Shown: positions 38,228-45,503 of the stretch, in pieces
Numbering within the stretch: position 1 is the stretch's first letter
Layout: every line of letters starts with the position of its first letter
From: Alphaproteobacteria bacterium
GTDB lineage: Bacteria; Pseudomonadota; Alphaproteobacteria; Caulobacterales; Caulobacteraceae
Reading direction: 5' to 3'
NCBI GenBank assembly: GCA_025350685.1
Contig: JANXXK010000307.1
Span: 1 to 64,000, forward strand
Length of the DNA stretch: 64,000 nt
Program-made: the position numbers and the translations under genes
Notes under the pieces: generated by a model
Seen by the model: only the letters and a program-made list of their open reading frames with translations
Databases searched by the model: none
What the model was told of the DNA's origin: nothing

Positions 38228-39544
38228 ATGCTGGAACGTCTGTTCGGGCTCAAGCGCCATGCGACGACGGTGCGCACAGAGCTGCTCGCCGGCCTGACCA
38301 CCTTCCTGACCATGGCCTATATCGTCGTGGTCAACCCGGCGATCCTCGGCGACGCCGGCCTGCCGGTGACTGCCGTAGCCGCCGCCACCTGCCTGGCCGC
38401 CGGCTTCGGCTCCATCCTGATGGGGCTGCTGGCCAACTACCCGCTGGCGCTGGCGCCGGGCATGGGGCTGAACGCCTACTTCGCCTACACCGTGGTCAAG
38501 ACCATGGGGGTGCCGTGGGAGACGGCGCTCGGCTGCGTCTTCCTCTCCGGCCTGGCCTTCCTGATCCTCACCGCCGTCGGCGTGCGCCAGGCGATCATCG
38601 CCGCCATCCCGCGCTCGCTGTTCGCCGCGGTGGCCGGCGGGGTCGGGCTGTTCATCGCCTTCATCGGCCTGAAGTCGGCCGGCGTGATCGTCACCAATCC
38701 GGCGACGGCCGTGGCGCTCGGCGACCTCACCCAGCCCACCGCCGCCCTGGCGATCGTCGGCCTGGTGCTGATTGCGGCGCTGCAGGCCTGGAAGGTGAAG
38801 GGCGCGATCCTGATCGGCATCGTCGCCACCACCGCGATCGGCTGGGGACTCGGCCTCGCCCACGTCGCGCCCGGCGGCTACAGCCTGACCGACATCTCCG
38901 CCACCGCCTTCAAGCTCGACGTGGCCGGCGCGCTCAACCTCAAGGGCAGCCTTGGCCTCACCCTGCTCGAGGTCGTCTTCGTCTTCCTGTTCGTCGACCT
39001 GTTCGACAATGTTGGAACGCTTGTCGCGGTCACCAAGGAGGCGGGCCTGACTGACGAGGCCGGTTCGATCCCGCGCCTCAATCGCATCCTCTTCGCCGAC
39101 TCCATCGCCACCATGGCGGGCTCCTTGATGGGCACCAGCACCACCACCAGCTACATCGAGAGCGCCGCGGGCGTCGCCGTCGGCGGGCGCACCGGCCTGA
39201 CCGCCGTGGTGGTCGGCGTGCTGTTCCTCATCGCCTTCCTGTTCGCGCCGCTGGTCCAGGCGATCCCGGCGGCGGCCACCGCCCCGGCCCTGGTGCTGGT
39301 CGGCGCGATGATGCTGGGCGCCGTGGCCGAGATCGACTGGAAGGATCCCGAGGTCGCCATCCCCGCCTTCCTCACGGTGATCGCCATCCCGCTGACCTTC
39401 TCCATCGCCAACGGCCTGGCCTTCGGCATCGTCAGCTACGCGGCGCTACGCCTGCTACGCGGCCACGCGCGGCGCGGCGACTGGCTACTCTATGTGCTGG
39501 CGGCCCTGTTCATTGCGAGGTTCGTCTATTTGGCGAAGGGCTAG
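38228..39544 (+). CDS. NCS2/AzgA-type purine permease
   Basis: A 438-residue membrane protein with about 12-14 helices. AzgA-like signatures are ELLAGLTTFLTMAYIVVVNP, APGMGLNAYFAYTVV, FVDLFDNVGTLVAVTKEAGL and GTSTTTSYIESAAGVA. The family imports adenine, guanine and hypoxanthine by proton symport. It converges with the exported nucleosidase, overlapping by 4 bp at the stops, so the two form a likely purine-salvage pair. Confidence 0.9.
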   Translation: MLERLFGLKRHATTVRTELLAGLTTFLTMAYIVVVNPAILGDAGLPVTAVAAATCLAAGFGSILMGLLANYPLALAPGMGLNAYFAYTVVKTMGVPWETALGCVFLSGLAFLILTAVGVRQAIIAAIPRSLFAAVAGGVGLFIAFIGLKSAGVIVTNPATAVALGDLTQPTAALAIVGLVLIAALQAWKVKGAILIGIVATTAIGWGLGLAHVAPGGYSLTDISATAFKLDVAGALNLKGSLGLTLLEVVFVFLFVDLFDNVGTLVAVTKEAGLTDEAGSIPRLNRILFADSIATMAGSLMGTSTTTSYIESAAGVAVGGRTGLTAVVVGVLFLIAFLFAPLVQAIPAAATAPALVLVGAMMLGAVAEIDWKDPEVAIPAFLTVIAIPLTFSIANGLAFGIVSYAALRLLRGHARRGDWLLYVLAALFIARFVYLAKG

Positions 39545-40446
39545 GGCAACGCCGCCACGAAGGCCCGCACCATCGCCGCCGAGTTCTCCGAGGCGAGCTG
39601 GAAGAAGACGTTGGCCTGGTTGCGGCCGGGGTCGCCGCCGGCCAGGTCCGAGAGGCTGCGGAAGCCCACGAACGGTACGCCATTGGCATAGGCGACCTGA
39701 CCCACCGCGGCGGTCTCCATGTCCAGCACGCGGGCGTGGAAGGTGGCGAACGCCCAGGTGCGGAACGCCGCATTGTCCACGAAGCTCTGGCCCGACACCC
39801 CGTTGCCGCCGACCACCACCTTGGGCGGCTTCTCCAGGCAGCGGTCGGCGGCGGCGCAGCGCTTCAGCGCCACCTTCGGCGCCACCTGCCGCGCCAGCGC
39901 GATCAGCGCGGGGTCTGCCGGGAACCAGGTCCGTTGCTCCAGCGTCCCGCCCGGTCCGGTCACCTCCACCACCTTGGGGAAGATCATCCCGAAGTTCGCG
40001 CCCACAATCGGGTCGCGGTAGGTCGAAGCGTAGTGGCCGGGCGCGTCCTCCCGCGCCATCACGCTCTCCAGGTATTCGCCCCACTGGTCGGGCACGACCA
40101 CGTCGCCCACGTCGAGGTTCGGGTCCACCCCGCCGGCGATGCCGGAGAAGACGATGCGGCTGACCCTGAACCGGTCGAGCACCCGCTGGGCGTTCATCGC
40201 CGCATTGACCATCGAGACGCCGGACTGGAACAGCACCACCGGCTTGCCCTCCAGCGTTCCGGTGATGAACTCCGTGCCCGAGACTTTGTAGCTGTGCTTG
40301 CCGGTCAGCGCCGCGGCGAGCGGCACGATCTCCGGCGCGAAGGCGGTGATCACCGCCGTGCGCGGCGTCGGGTCGAGCAGGTCGGCGGCCCGCGCCGGGC
40401 TCCAGGTCAGCAACAGCGCCAGCGCGGCGATCGGACGGAGCTTCAT
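39541..40446 (-). CDS. Exported nucleosidase of the MTA/SAH nucleosidase fold
   Basis: A 301-residue protein with a signal peptide (1-20, MKLRPIAALALLLTWSPARA) and a nucleoside phosphorylase/nucleosidase domain. Active-site signatures are IVFSGIAGGVDP, DMETAAVGQVA (substrate ribose-binding Glu) and FRSLSDLAGG (catalytic Asp in SD). Periplasmic location implies that it cleaves nucleosides outside the cytoplasm, and the facing purine permease could take up the base. A long insert (~170-225, CAAADRC) is unusual. Confidence 0.83.
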   Translation of the reverse strand: MKLRPIAALALLLTWSPARAADLLDPTPRTAVITAFAPEIVPLAAALTGKHSYKVSGTEFITGTLEGKPVVLFQSGVSMVNAAMNAQRVLDRFRVSRIVFSGIAGGVDPNLDVGDVVVPDQWGEYLESVMAREDAPGHYASTYRDPIVGANFGMIFPKVVEVTGPGGTLEQRTWFPADPALIALARQVAPKVALKRCAAADRCLEKPPKVVVGGNGVSGQSFVDNAAFRTWAFATFHARVLDMETAAVGQVAYANGVPFVGFRSLSDLAGGDPGRNQANVFFQLASENSAAMVRAFVAALP

Positions 40447-40451
40447 ACGCC

Positions 40452-40859
40452 TTAGTCGCCGATCCGCGCCGTGGTCGTCCAGGCCGCGGCGACCATCTCC
40501 TCCAGCACGCCGGCGTCCACGTCGGCGAGCTTGTTGATGTAGAGGCAACCCGTGCCCGTGCCGTGCTTGCCGAGCCGGGCCAGGCGATCCTCCCAGCCCT
40601 CGGCGTGCTTGATGTAGAGCACCAGCGAGGCCTTGCGCGGCGAAAAGCCCATGGCCAGCATCTTGCCCGTCTTGCCGCCCGCCAGCTCATATTCGCGCAG
40701 GCCGAAACCGACGATGCTCGGCCCCCACATCTTCGGCTCCAGCCCGGAGACCCGGCGCATCAGCGCGCAGAGCACCGCGCCGTCCGCGGGCTTCGGCGAG
40801 CCGGCGATGAACCCGTCCACGTCGACGCCGGTCGCCTTGGTCTTGGCTTCATAGGCCAT
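40452..40859 (-). CDS. DUF1801 (YdhG-like) protein
   Basis: A 135-residue cytoplasmic protein of the DUF1801 family, recognised by MWGPSIVGFGLREYELAGGK, MLAMGFSPRKASLVLYI and LGKHGTGTGCLYINKL. The fold resembles a frataxin-like alpha/beta sandwich; the biochemical role is unknown. It lies 15 bp downstream of quinohemoprotein copy 2 and just upstream of the nucleosidase on the same strand. Confidence 0.85.
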   Translation of the reverse strand: MAYEAKTKATGVDVDGFIAGSPKPADGAVLCALMRRVSGLEPKMWGPSIVGFGLREYELAGGKTGKMLAMGFSPRKASLVLYIKHAEGWEDRLARLGKHGTGTGCLYINKLADVDAGVLEEMVAAAWTTTARIGD

Positions 40860-40874
40860 GACCGAAAGCCTGCC

Positions 40875-42782
40875 CTATTTCCCGTCGACCGAGAAGGCCA
40901 GCAGCACATTGTCCGGCCCCGACGAGCCCGACGCGCCGTTGAACCCGGCCATCAGGAAGGCCATGCCGCCAGCGAAGGCGATGCCGTTGGAATCCAGGTT
41001 GCCGCCGCGCTGGCGCCTCACCCCGTTGACCGTCTCGTAGGTTCGCCCGGCGGTGTCGTAGTCCCAGATCATCTCGCCGGTCTTGGCCTTGAACGCGCGC
41101 ACATGGCCGTCCTGGTTGACCCCATAGACCACCCCATTGGCGATCGACGACGGGCCGGAATAGCCGTTGCCGCACCGACCCTCGAAGCTGCACTTGGCGG
41201 GCTCCGGCGCGCGGTGGCGCCAGATCAGCGCCCCGTCGGTGAGCCTGAGCGCCGACAGCGTCGGCATCCCCCTGTCGGCGACGCCCACGTAGAGGTTGTC
41301 GTCATCCGCCGCCATGCCCCACTCGACGCCGCCCAGTGCGCTGCCCTTGCCGATGCGGGTCTGCCAGATGAACGATCCGTCGTCCGGGTTGAGCCCGTAG
41401 ACCTGGCCCGACTTCTGCCCGGCCAGCAGGATGTCTTTTCTACCCTTCAGGTGCTTGAGGATCGGCGAGGAGCCGAAGTCGAAGTCCGGCCCGTTCGGCG
41501 TCGGGCAGTTCACGCCAGGTCTTTGGGGAGGACAACCGACCAGGAAGTGGTCCAGCTCGGTCATCTGGTGCGACCACTTGATCTTACCTGTTTTCAGATC
41601 CATCGCCTCGACTGCGTCGGAGTTGTCCTCCGGCACGTCGGTGTAGCTGTCGCCCGTCGCCACGTAGAGCACGCCGCGCTTCGGATCGATGGTCGGCGAC
41701 GACCAGATCGCCGCCCCGGCCGGCCCGTACATCTGGGTCCCCGCCGCGTTCTTCTTGAACGGCGCCGGCGTCGTTGGGATCGCATAGCTCTTCCACTTGA
41801 TCTTGCCGGTGGCGATGTCGAGCGCCGCCACGGCGCCGCGCTGCTTGCAGCACTCATAGGCCGCCAGCCCCGCCACGCCCTCCTCGAACGAGGACAGCGG
41901 CACATAGAGCGTGTCGCCCCAAAGGCTGGGCGCCCCGGTCAGGATGCCGCGCCCGCCGCTATCGATGTTGGTGACCCACAGCTCCTTGCCGCTGTTGGCG
42001 TCCACCGCCACCTGGTTGCGACCCATGTCGCCGAAATAGGCCGCCCAACCGGACGCCGCCTTGGGGTTCTTGCCCACCGAGACCGTCACCCGCACCGAGC
42101 CGCGCGCCTTGTAGGCCCAGGCGACGCAGCCGGTCTGCTTGTCCAGCGCATAGACCTGGCCGGAGGATGAGGTGGCGAACACCCGGTTGCCCACCACGCT
42201 CGGCTGGCCGTAGCGCCCGCCCTGGTAGGCGAAGGCCCACTTCACCTTCAGCTTGGCCACATTGGCCGCGGTGATCGTCGTCGAGGTCGCCACTCGGCTG
42301 TTCTGCTTGTCCGGGCTCCAGCCGTTCCACGAGGGGCCGGCCGGGTTGAACTTGGCGCCCGCCGGGCAGCTGTTCTTGGCCTCGCCCGCCAGGTCGAACT
42401 TGGCGTCCGGCGCCTGGCCGGTGACGAACACCGCGACCGCGTCGATGTCGTCGCTCGACAGGCCGGCCGCCATCGGCTGCATCTTGCCGGTCTTCAGCGC
42501 GTCGATGATCACATTGGGGAACTGGGCGGCGAGCTCGGCGCGCGAGGGCGCATGCTCCACCGCGGGCATATGGCAGGACTTGCAGCGTTGGCCGAAGATC
42601 TCCTCGCCATGCGCGGCCATCTTGGCCATGGCCGCCCGCTGCAGGGTGCGGGCTGCGAAAGCGTCCCGAATGGCAGGGTCCGCTGGCGCTGGCGCCGGCG
42701 GCGCCTGGCCGAAGGCCTGATGGGTCATCAGGGCGCCGGCGACGGCGGCGGCCACGATGGCCGCGCTCCAAGCTCTCTTCAT
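40875..42782 (-). CDS. Quinohemoprotein dehydrogenase related to polyvinyl-alcohol dehydrogenase (copy 2)
   Basis: A 635-residue periplasmic enzyme, paralogous to the one at 30850. Residues 1-25 are a signal peptide, the heme motif is C67-K-S-C70-H71, and a PQQ propeller follows with vicinal cysteines in YECCKQRG, GDSYTDV, and GSALGGVEWGM shared with copy 1. Both end in the same LLAFSVDGK. Predicted role: PQQ-dependent alcohol oxidation with electron transfer through the attached heme. A two-part direct repeat about 66 bp upstream is shared with the hydrolase-remnant/efflux unit at 44817. Confidence 0.86.
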   Translation of the reverse strand: MKRAWSAAIVAAAVAGALMTHQAFGQAPPAPAPADPAIRDAFAARTLQRAAMAKMAAHGEEIFGQRCKSCHMPAVEHAPSRAELAAQFPNVIIDALKTGKMQPMAAGLSSDDIDAVAVFVTGQAPDAKFDLAGEAKNSCPAGAKFNPAGPSWNGWSPDKQNSRVATSTTITAANVAKLKVKWAFAYQGGRYGQPSVVGNRVFATSSSGQVYALDKQTGCVAWAYKARGSVRVTVSVGKNPKAASGWAAYFGDMGRNQVAVDANSGKELWVTNIDSGGRGILTGAPSLWGDTLYVPLSSFEEGVAGLAAYECCKQRGAVAALDIATGKIKWKSYAIPTTPAPFKKNAAGTQMYGPAGAAIWSSPTIDPKRGVLYVATGDSYTDVPEDNSDAVEAMDLKTGKIKWSHQMTELDHFLVGCPPQRPGVNCPTPNGPDFDFGSSPILKHLKGRKDILLAGQKSGQVYGLNPDDGSFIWQTRIGKGSALGGVEWGMAADDDNLYVGVADRGMPTLSALRLTDGALIWRHRAPEPAKCSFEGRCGNGYSGPSSIANGVVYGVNQDGHVRAFKAKTGEMIWDYDTAGRTYETVNGVRRQRGGNLDSNGIAFAGGMAFLMAGFNGASGSSGPDNVLLAFSVDGK

Positions 42783-42846
42783 TCCGCTCCCCCGATACCC
42801 TGGGTGCCCTGTGGCCGGGCGCTCCGTCGGCGGATCAGACCCGCCG

Positions 42847-42870
42847 CAGATTTCAATCAGATTTCGCCGC
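42847..42870 (-). promoter_or_regulatory. Direct-repeat operator, copy A
   Basis: On the minus strand, two GAAATCT half-sites 11 bp apart (42859-42865 and 42848-42854) are preceded by GCGGC. The inner edge is 65 bp before the start of quinohemoprotein copy 2. The 11-bp spacing is typical of OmpR/PhoB-family response-regulator sites. A near-identical element lies at 44883-44906. Confidence 0.6.
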
Positions 42871-42949
42871 CTACTTCCCGTCGTCCGGCCCGCATAATCG
42901 TCCTCCCGGCGTCCGGCTGTCCCGCCGGATCACCTCAAATGGCTGGCGC

Positions 42950-44572
42950 CTAAAGATGCGCCTCCGCTGGAATGACCGTGTCGTCGTCGTCCGCGTCTTC
43001 CTTGGGCGAGGCCTGGGCGCCCATCATGCTGCGCTCGCGCATCGGCAACTGCGGGATCAGCAGAGCCACCAAGAGCGCGGCGGCCACCACATAGAGGCCA
43101 AGGGCGAAGACGCCGGTGATCGCGTCGGTGATGATCGTCTTGATAAACGGCGGCAGCTGCATCGCCGCCCCGCCGGCCCGCGCGGCGCCCATGCCCTGCA
43201 GCTTGCCCACGTCGACGCCCGGCATGATCTTGCCCAGTCCCGCGTTCAGGTTGCTGGTCAGGAACGTCCCAAAGATCGCCACCCCCATGGTCGAGCCGAT
43301 CTGGCGGAAGAACTGGCTGGACGAGGTCACCACGCCCAGCCGCTCGATCGGCATGGCGTTCTGAACGGCGAGGCTGAACAGGCTCTGGCCGGGGCCCAGC
43401 CCTATCCCCAGCACCGCCATCCGCCAGGCCAGGTCGAGCCGGGTGGTGTCGGCGTGCATCCGGCTGAGCAGGAAGATGCCCAGGAAGGTCACGCAAATCC
43501 CGGCGATCATCATCGTCTTGTACTTGCCGGTCTGGCTGACCCGGCGACCCGCCAGGATGGAGCTGGCCATCAGCCCGGCCATCAGCGGCAGGGTGGAAAG
43601 CCCGCTGGTCGTTGCCTTCACGCCCTGGCCGAGCTGCATGAACAGCGGCAGGAAGGCCACCGTCGACATGAACGACATGGAGACCAGGAAGCCCGCTAGG
43701 TTGGCGGTGGTGAACACCCGGTTCTGGAACAGGTCGAGCGGCAGGATCGGGTCCGGCGCGAACCGCTCGTTGATCGTATAGAGCACCAGCCCCACCGCCG
43801 ATCCGGCGAACAGGCCCAGCACCAGCGGCGAGCCCCACGGATGGTTGTGCCCGCCGAAGGTCAGCGCCAGCAGGAGCGGCACGAAGGTGGCGATGATCAG
43901 CCCGGCGCCCAGGAAGTCGATCTTGCCTTTCGCGTGGTGGCTCATCTTCGGCATCTTCACCAGGATCATGAACAGCGAGAGCAGGCTGAGCGGCAGGTTC
44001 AGGTAGAAAACCCAGCGCCAGCCGGCCACCACATGGCCCGCCAGGGTCACCGTCCCATGGTCGGTGAAATAGCTGCCGATCAGCGGCCCCACCGTCGAGG
44101 AGAGCCCGAATATCGCCCCGAACATCCCGGCCATCCGCCCCCGCTCGCGGGGCGGGAACAGGTCGCCGATGATCGCAAAAGCCGTGGTGAACAGCGCCCC
44201 GCCGCCGATCCCCTGGATCGCCCGGAACACGATCAGCTGCACCATGCCCCCGCCCAGCAACGGCAGGTCGCCGAACTCGCCCGAGAGCCCCGACAGCCAC
44301 GAGCCGGCCAGGAAGATAATGATGCCCGCCAGCAGCACGGGCTTCCTGCCGAACAGGTCGCCCAGCTTGCCCCAGATCGGCACCATCACGGTGGAGGACA
44401 AAAGATAGGCCGTGGTCACCCAGCTATAGAGCGCCAGGCCGTTCAGCTCGGCGATGATCCGCGGCATGGCGGTCGCCACGATCGTCTGATCCAGCGCCGA
44501 CAGCAGGAAGACGATGGCGATGCCCCACAGCGTGATCCGCCGCTCGGCCTCGGTGAATTCCCGGGTGCTCAA
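42950..44572 (-). CDS. DHA2-family MFS efflux transporter (EmrB/QacA type)
   Basis: A roughly 540-residue transporter with 14 predicted helices. DHA2 signatures are LSALDQTIVATAMPRIIAEL, LGDLFGRKPVLLAG, FRAIQGIGGGALFTTAF and GPLIGSYFTDHG. It exports drugs or other amphiphiles using the proton gradient. The start is a TTG at 44572 that overlaps the stop of the upstream truncated hydrolase (TTGA), implying translational coupling. The same frame stays open to 44791, but that extension is the shadow of the remnant. No EmrA-type partner is adjacent. Confidence 0.87.
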   Translation of the reverse strand: MSTREFTEAERRITLWGIAIVFLLSALDQTIVATAMPRIIAELNGLALYSWVTTAYLLSSTVMVPIWGKLGDLFGRKPVLLAGIIIFLAGSWLSGLSGEFGDLPLLGGGMVQLIVFRAIQGIGGGALFTTAFAIIGDLFPPRERGRMAGMFGAIFGLSSTVGPLIGSYFTDHGTVTLAGHVVAGWRWVFYLNLPLSLLSLFMILVKMPKMSHHAKGKIDFLGAGLIIATFVPLLLALTFGGHNHPWGSPLVLGLFAGSAVGLVLYTINERFAPDPILPLDLFQNRVFTTANLAGFLVSMSFMSTVAFLPLFMQLGQGVKATTSGLSTLPLMAGLMASSILAGRRVSQTGKYKTMMIAGICVTFLGIFLLSRMHADTTRLDLAWRMAVLGIGLGPGQSLFSLAVQNAMPIERLGVVTSSSQFFRQIGSTMGVAIFGTFLTSNLNAGLGKIMPGVDVGKLQGMGAARAGGAAMQLPPFIKTIITDAITGVFALGLYVVAAALLVALLIPQLPMRERSMMGAQASPKEDADDDDTVIPAEAHL

Positions 44573-44817
44573 GAGGTCACCGGCCGTCGGCCCGGACCCT
44601 CGGGCAGATAGACGTCGGCGGCGAGCTTCACGCCGTCGCGCATGGTGGAGAAGACCTCCATCGCCGGCTTGACGGCAGGCTGCGCGGGCGCCGCCACGGC
44701 GGGCGCGGCGCGCGCCGGGGCCTGGGCCAAAGCCCCCGTCGCAATGCCCCCCGTCGCAAAGACCGTCGTGGCCGTCGCGATGGCCGCACACACACTCGTG
44801 CGCAAAACTGGTTTCAC
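44569..44817 (-). pseudogene. N-terminal remnant of an exported CocE/NonD (S15-type) hydrolase
   Basis: An 82-residue frame starts at a GTG after GGGGGGAT. It has a signal peptide (to about residue 32), an Ala/Pro linker and then STMRDGVKLAADVYLPEGPG, the hallmark beginning of CocE/NonD X-Pro-peptidase-like hydrolases. These normally run 500-650 residues with a Ser-Asp-His triad. Here the frame stops six residues later (RRPVTS) and the efflux gene begins. The catalytic part is missing, so this is a deletion remnant that may still be translated as a leader for the efflux gene. Confidence 0.75.
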
Positions 44818-44882
44818 ACCTATCCCCCCGGTTGGGCCGTCAGCTTAGCAAGGACGCGCCTTGCCGCGAGGATGACCGGCGT

Positions 44883-44906
44883 CAGATTTCAGTGAGATTT
44901 CGCCGC
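44883..44906 (-). promoter_or_regulatory. Direct-repeat operator, copy B
   Basis: On the minus strand, two GAAATCT half-sites 11 bp apart (44895-44901 and 44884-44890) are preceded by GCGGC. They lie 66 bp before the start of the hydrolase remnant. Only two of 24 positions differ from the element at 42847-42870. Confidence 0.6.
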
Positions 44907-44971
44907 GACCCGTCCCAGCCTTCTGCGCGCGGACTTGCTCGCCGAGCCGAAGCGTCCTTGGACGCGACGGC

Positions 44972-45056
44972 TGGTGCCCGAGGTCGGACTCGAACCGACA
45001 CACCTTGCGGTACCGGATTTTGAGTCCGGCGCGTCTACCAATTCCACCACTCGGGC
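44972..45056 (-). tRNA. tRNA-Leu (anticodon CAA)
   Basis: An 85-nt class II tRNA including an encoded CCA. Acceptor arms GCCCGAG and CTCGGGC pair, the anticodon loop is CTCAAAA between CCGGA and TCCGG (anticodon CAA), and the T-arm contains GGTTCGAGTCC. The long variable arm is as expected for leucine. Confidence 0.95.
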
Positions 45057-45131
45057 CACGCATGGCCCCTATAGCGGTGGGCGCCGGGTTCGCCAACATG
45101 GGGTGAGGCGCCTTGCGCATCGACTTTGCCT

Positions 45132-45155
45132 CGCGTAAATGATAATCACTCGCAA
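45132..45155. promoter_or_regulatory. Fur/Irr-type iron box upstream of feoA
   Basis: The palindrome centred on TGATAATCA with flanking GCG/CGC (GCGTAAATGATAATCACTCG) matches the Fur-box core. It ends 24 bp before the proposed feoA start, overlapping the probable promoter, so iron-dependent repression of feoAB is likely. Confidence 0.75.
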
Positions 45156-45179
45156 GTACATCCGCCCGAAGGTCCCGCG

Positions 45180-45503
45180 TTGCACGATATGCTCCCAGAG
45201 CCGGCGAAGTTGGCGACCGCGCCCAAGCCCGCAGATGCCGTGCGCCTCTCGACCGCGCGGCCGGGCGACAAGGGCGTGATCGTCGACGTCCGCGCCGAAA
45301 CCCATCCCGGTGATCACGGCGTCGCCGTGGACGAGCTGCAGCGCCGTCTGCTGGAATTCGGCTTCGTCGAGGGCGCCCATATCGAGGTGCTGCACGAGGG
45401 CGCCATTCGCCGCGACCCGATCGCCGTGCGCCTCGACGACATGAGGGTGGCGCTCCGCCGCCGCGACGCCGAGGACGTATGGATTCAGCTGGACGCGGAA
45501 TGA
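45180..45503 (+). CDS. feoA: Ferrous iron transport protein FeoA
   Basis: A protein of about 105 residues with the SH3-like FeoA fold (RPGDKGVIVDVRAE, LQRRLLEFGFVEGAHIEVLH, RDPIAVRLDDMRVALRRRDAE). It is thought to assist FeoB at the membrane. The N-terminal ~20 residues are extra. The TTG at 45180 has GAAGG at good spacing; an ATG at 45189 is the alternative. The stop overlaps the feoB start (ATGA). A Fur box lies upstream. Confidence 0.88.
   Translation: MHDMLPEPAKLATAPKPADAVRLSTARPGDKGVIVDVRAETHPGDHGVAVDELQRRLLEFGFVEGAHIEVLHEGAIRRDPIAVRLDDMRVALRRRDAEDVWIQLDAE

Noticed and set aside
44573-44791. Upstream extension of the efflux transporter frame to 44791
   Set aside because: The added residues (HRDGHDGLCDGGHCDGG-like) are a frame shadow of the hydrolase remnant; the conserved transporter N-terminus begins after the TTG at 44572.
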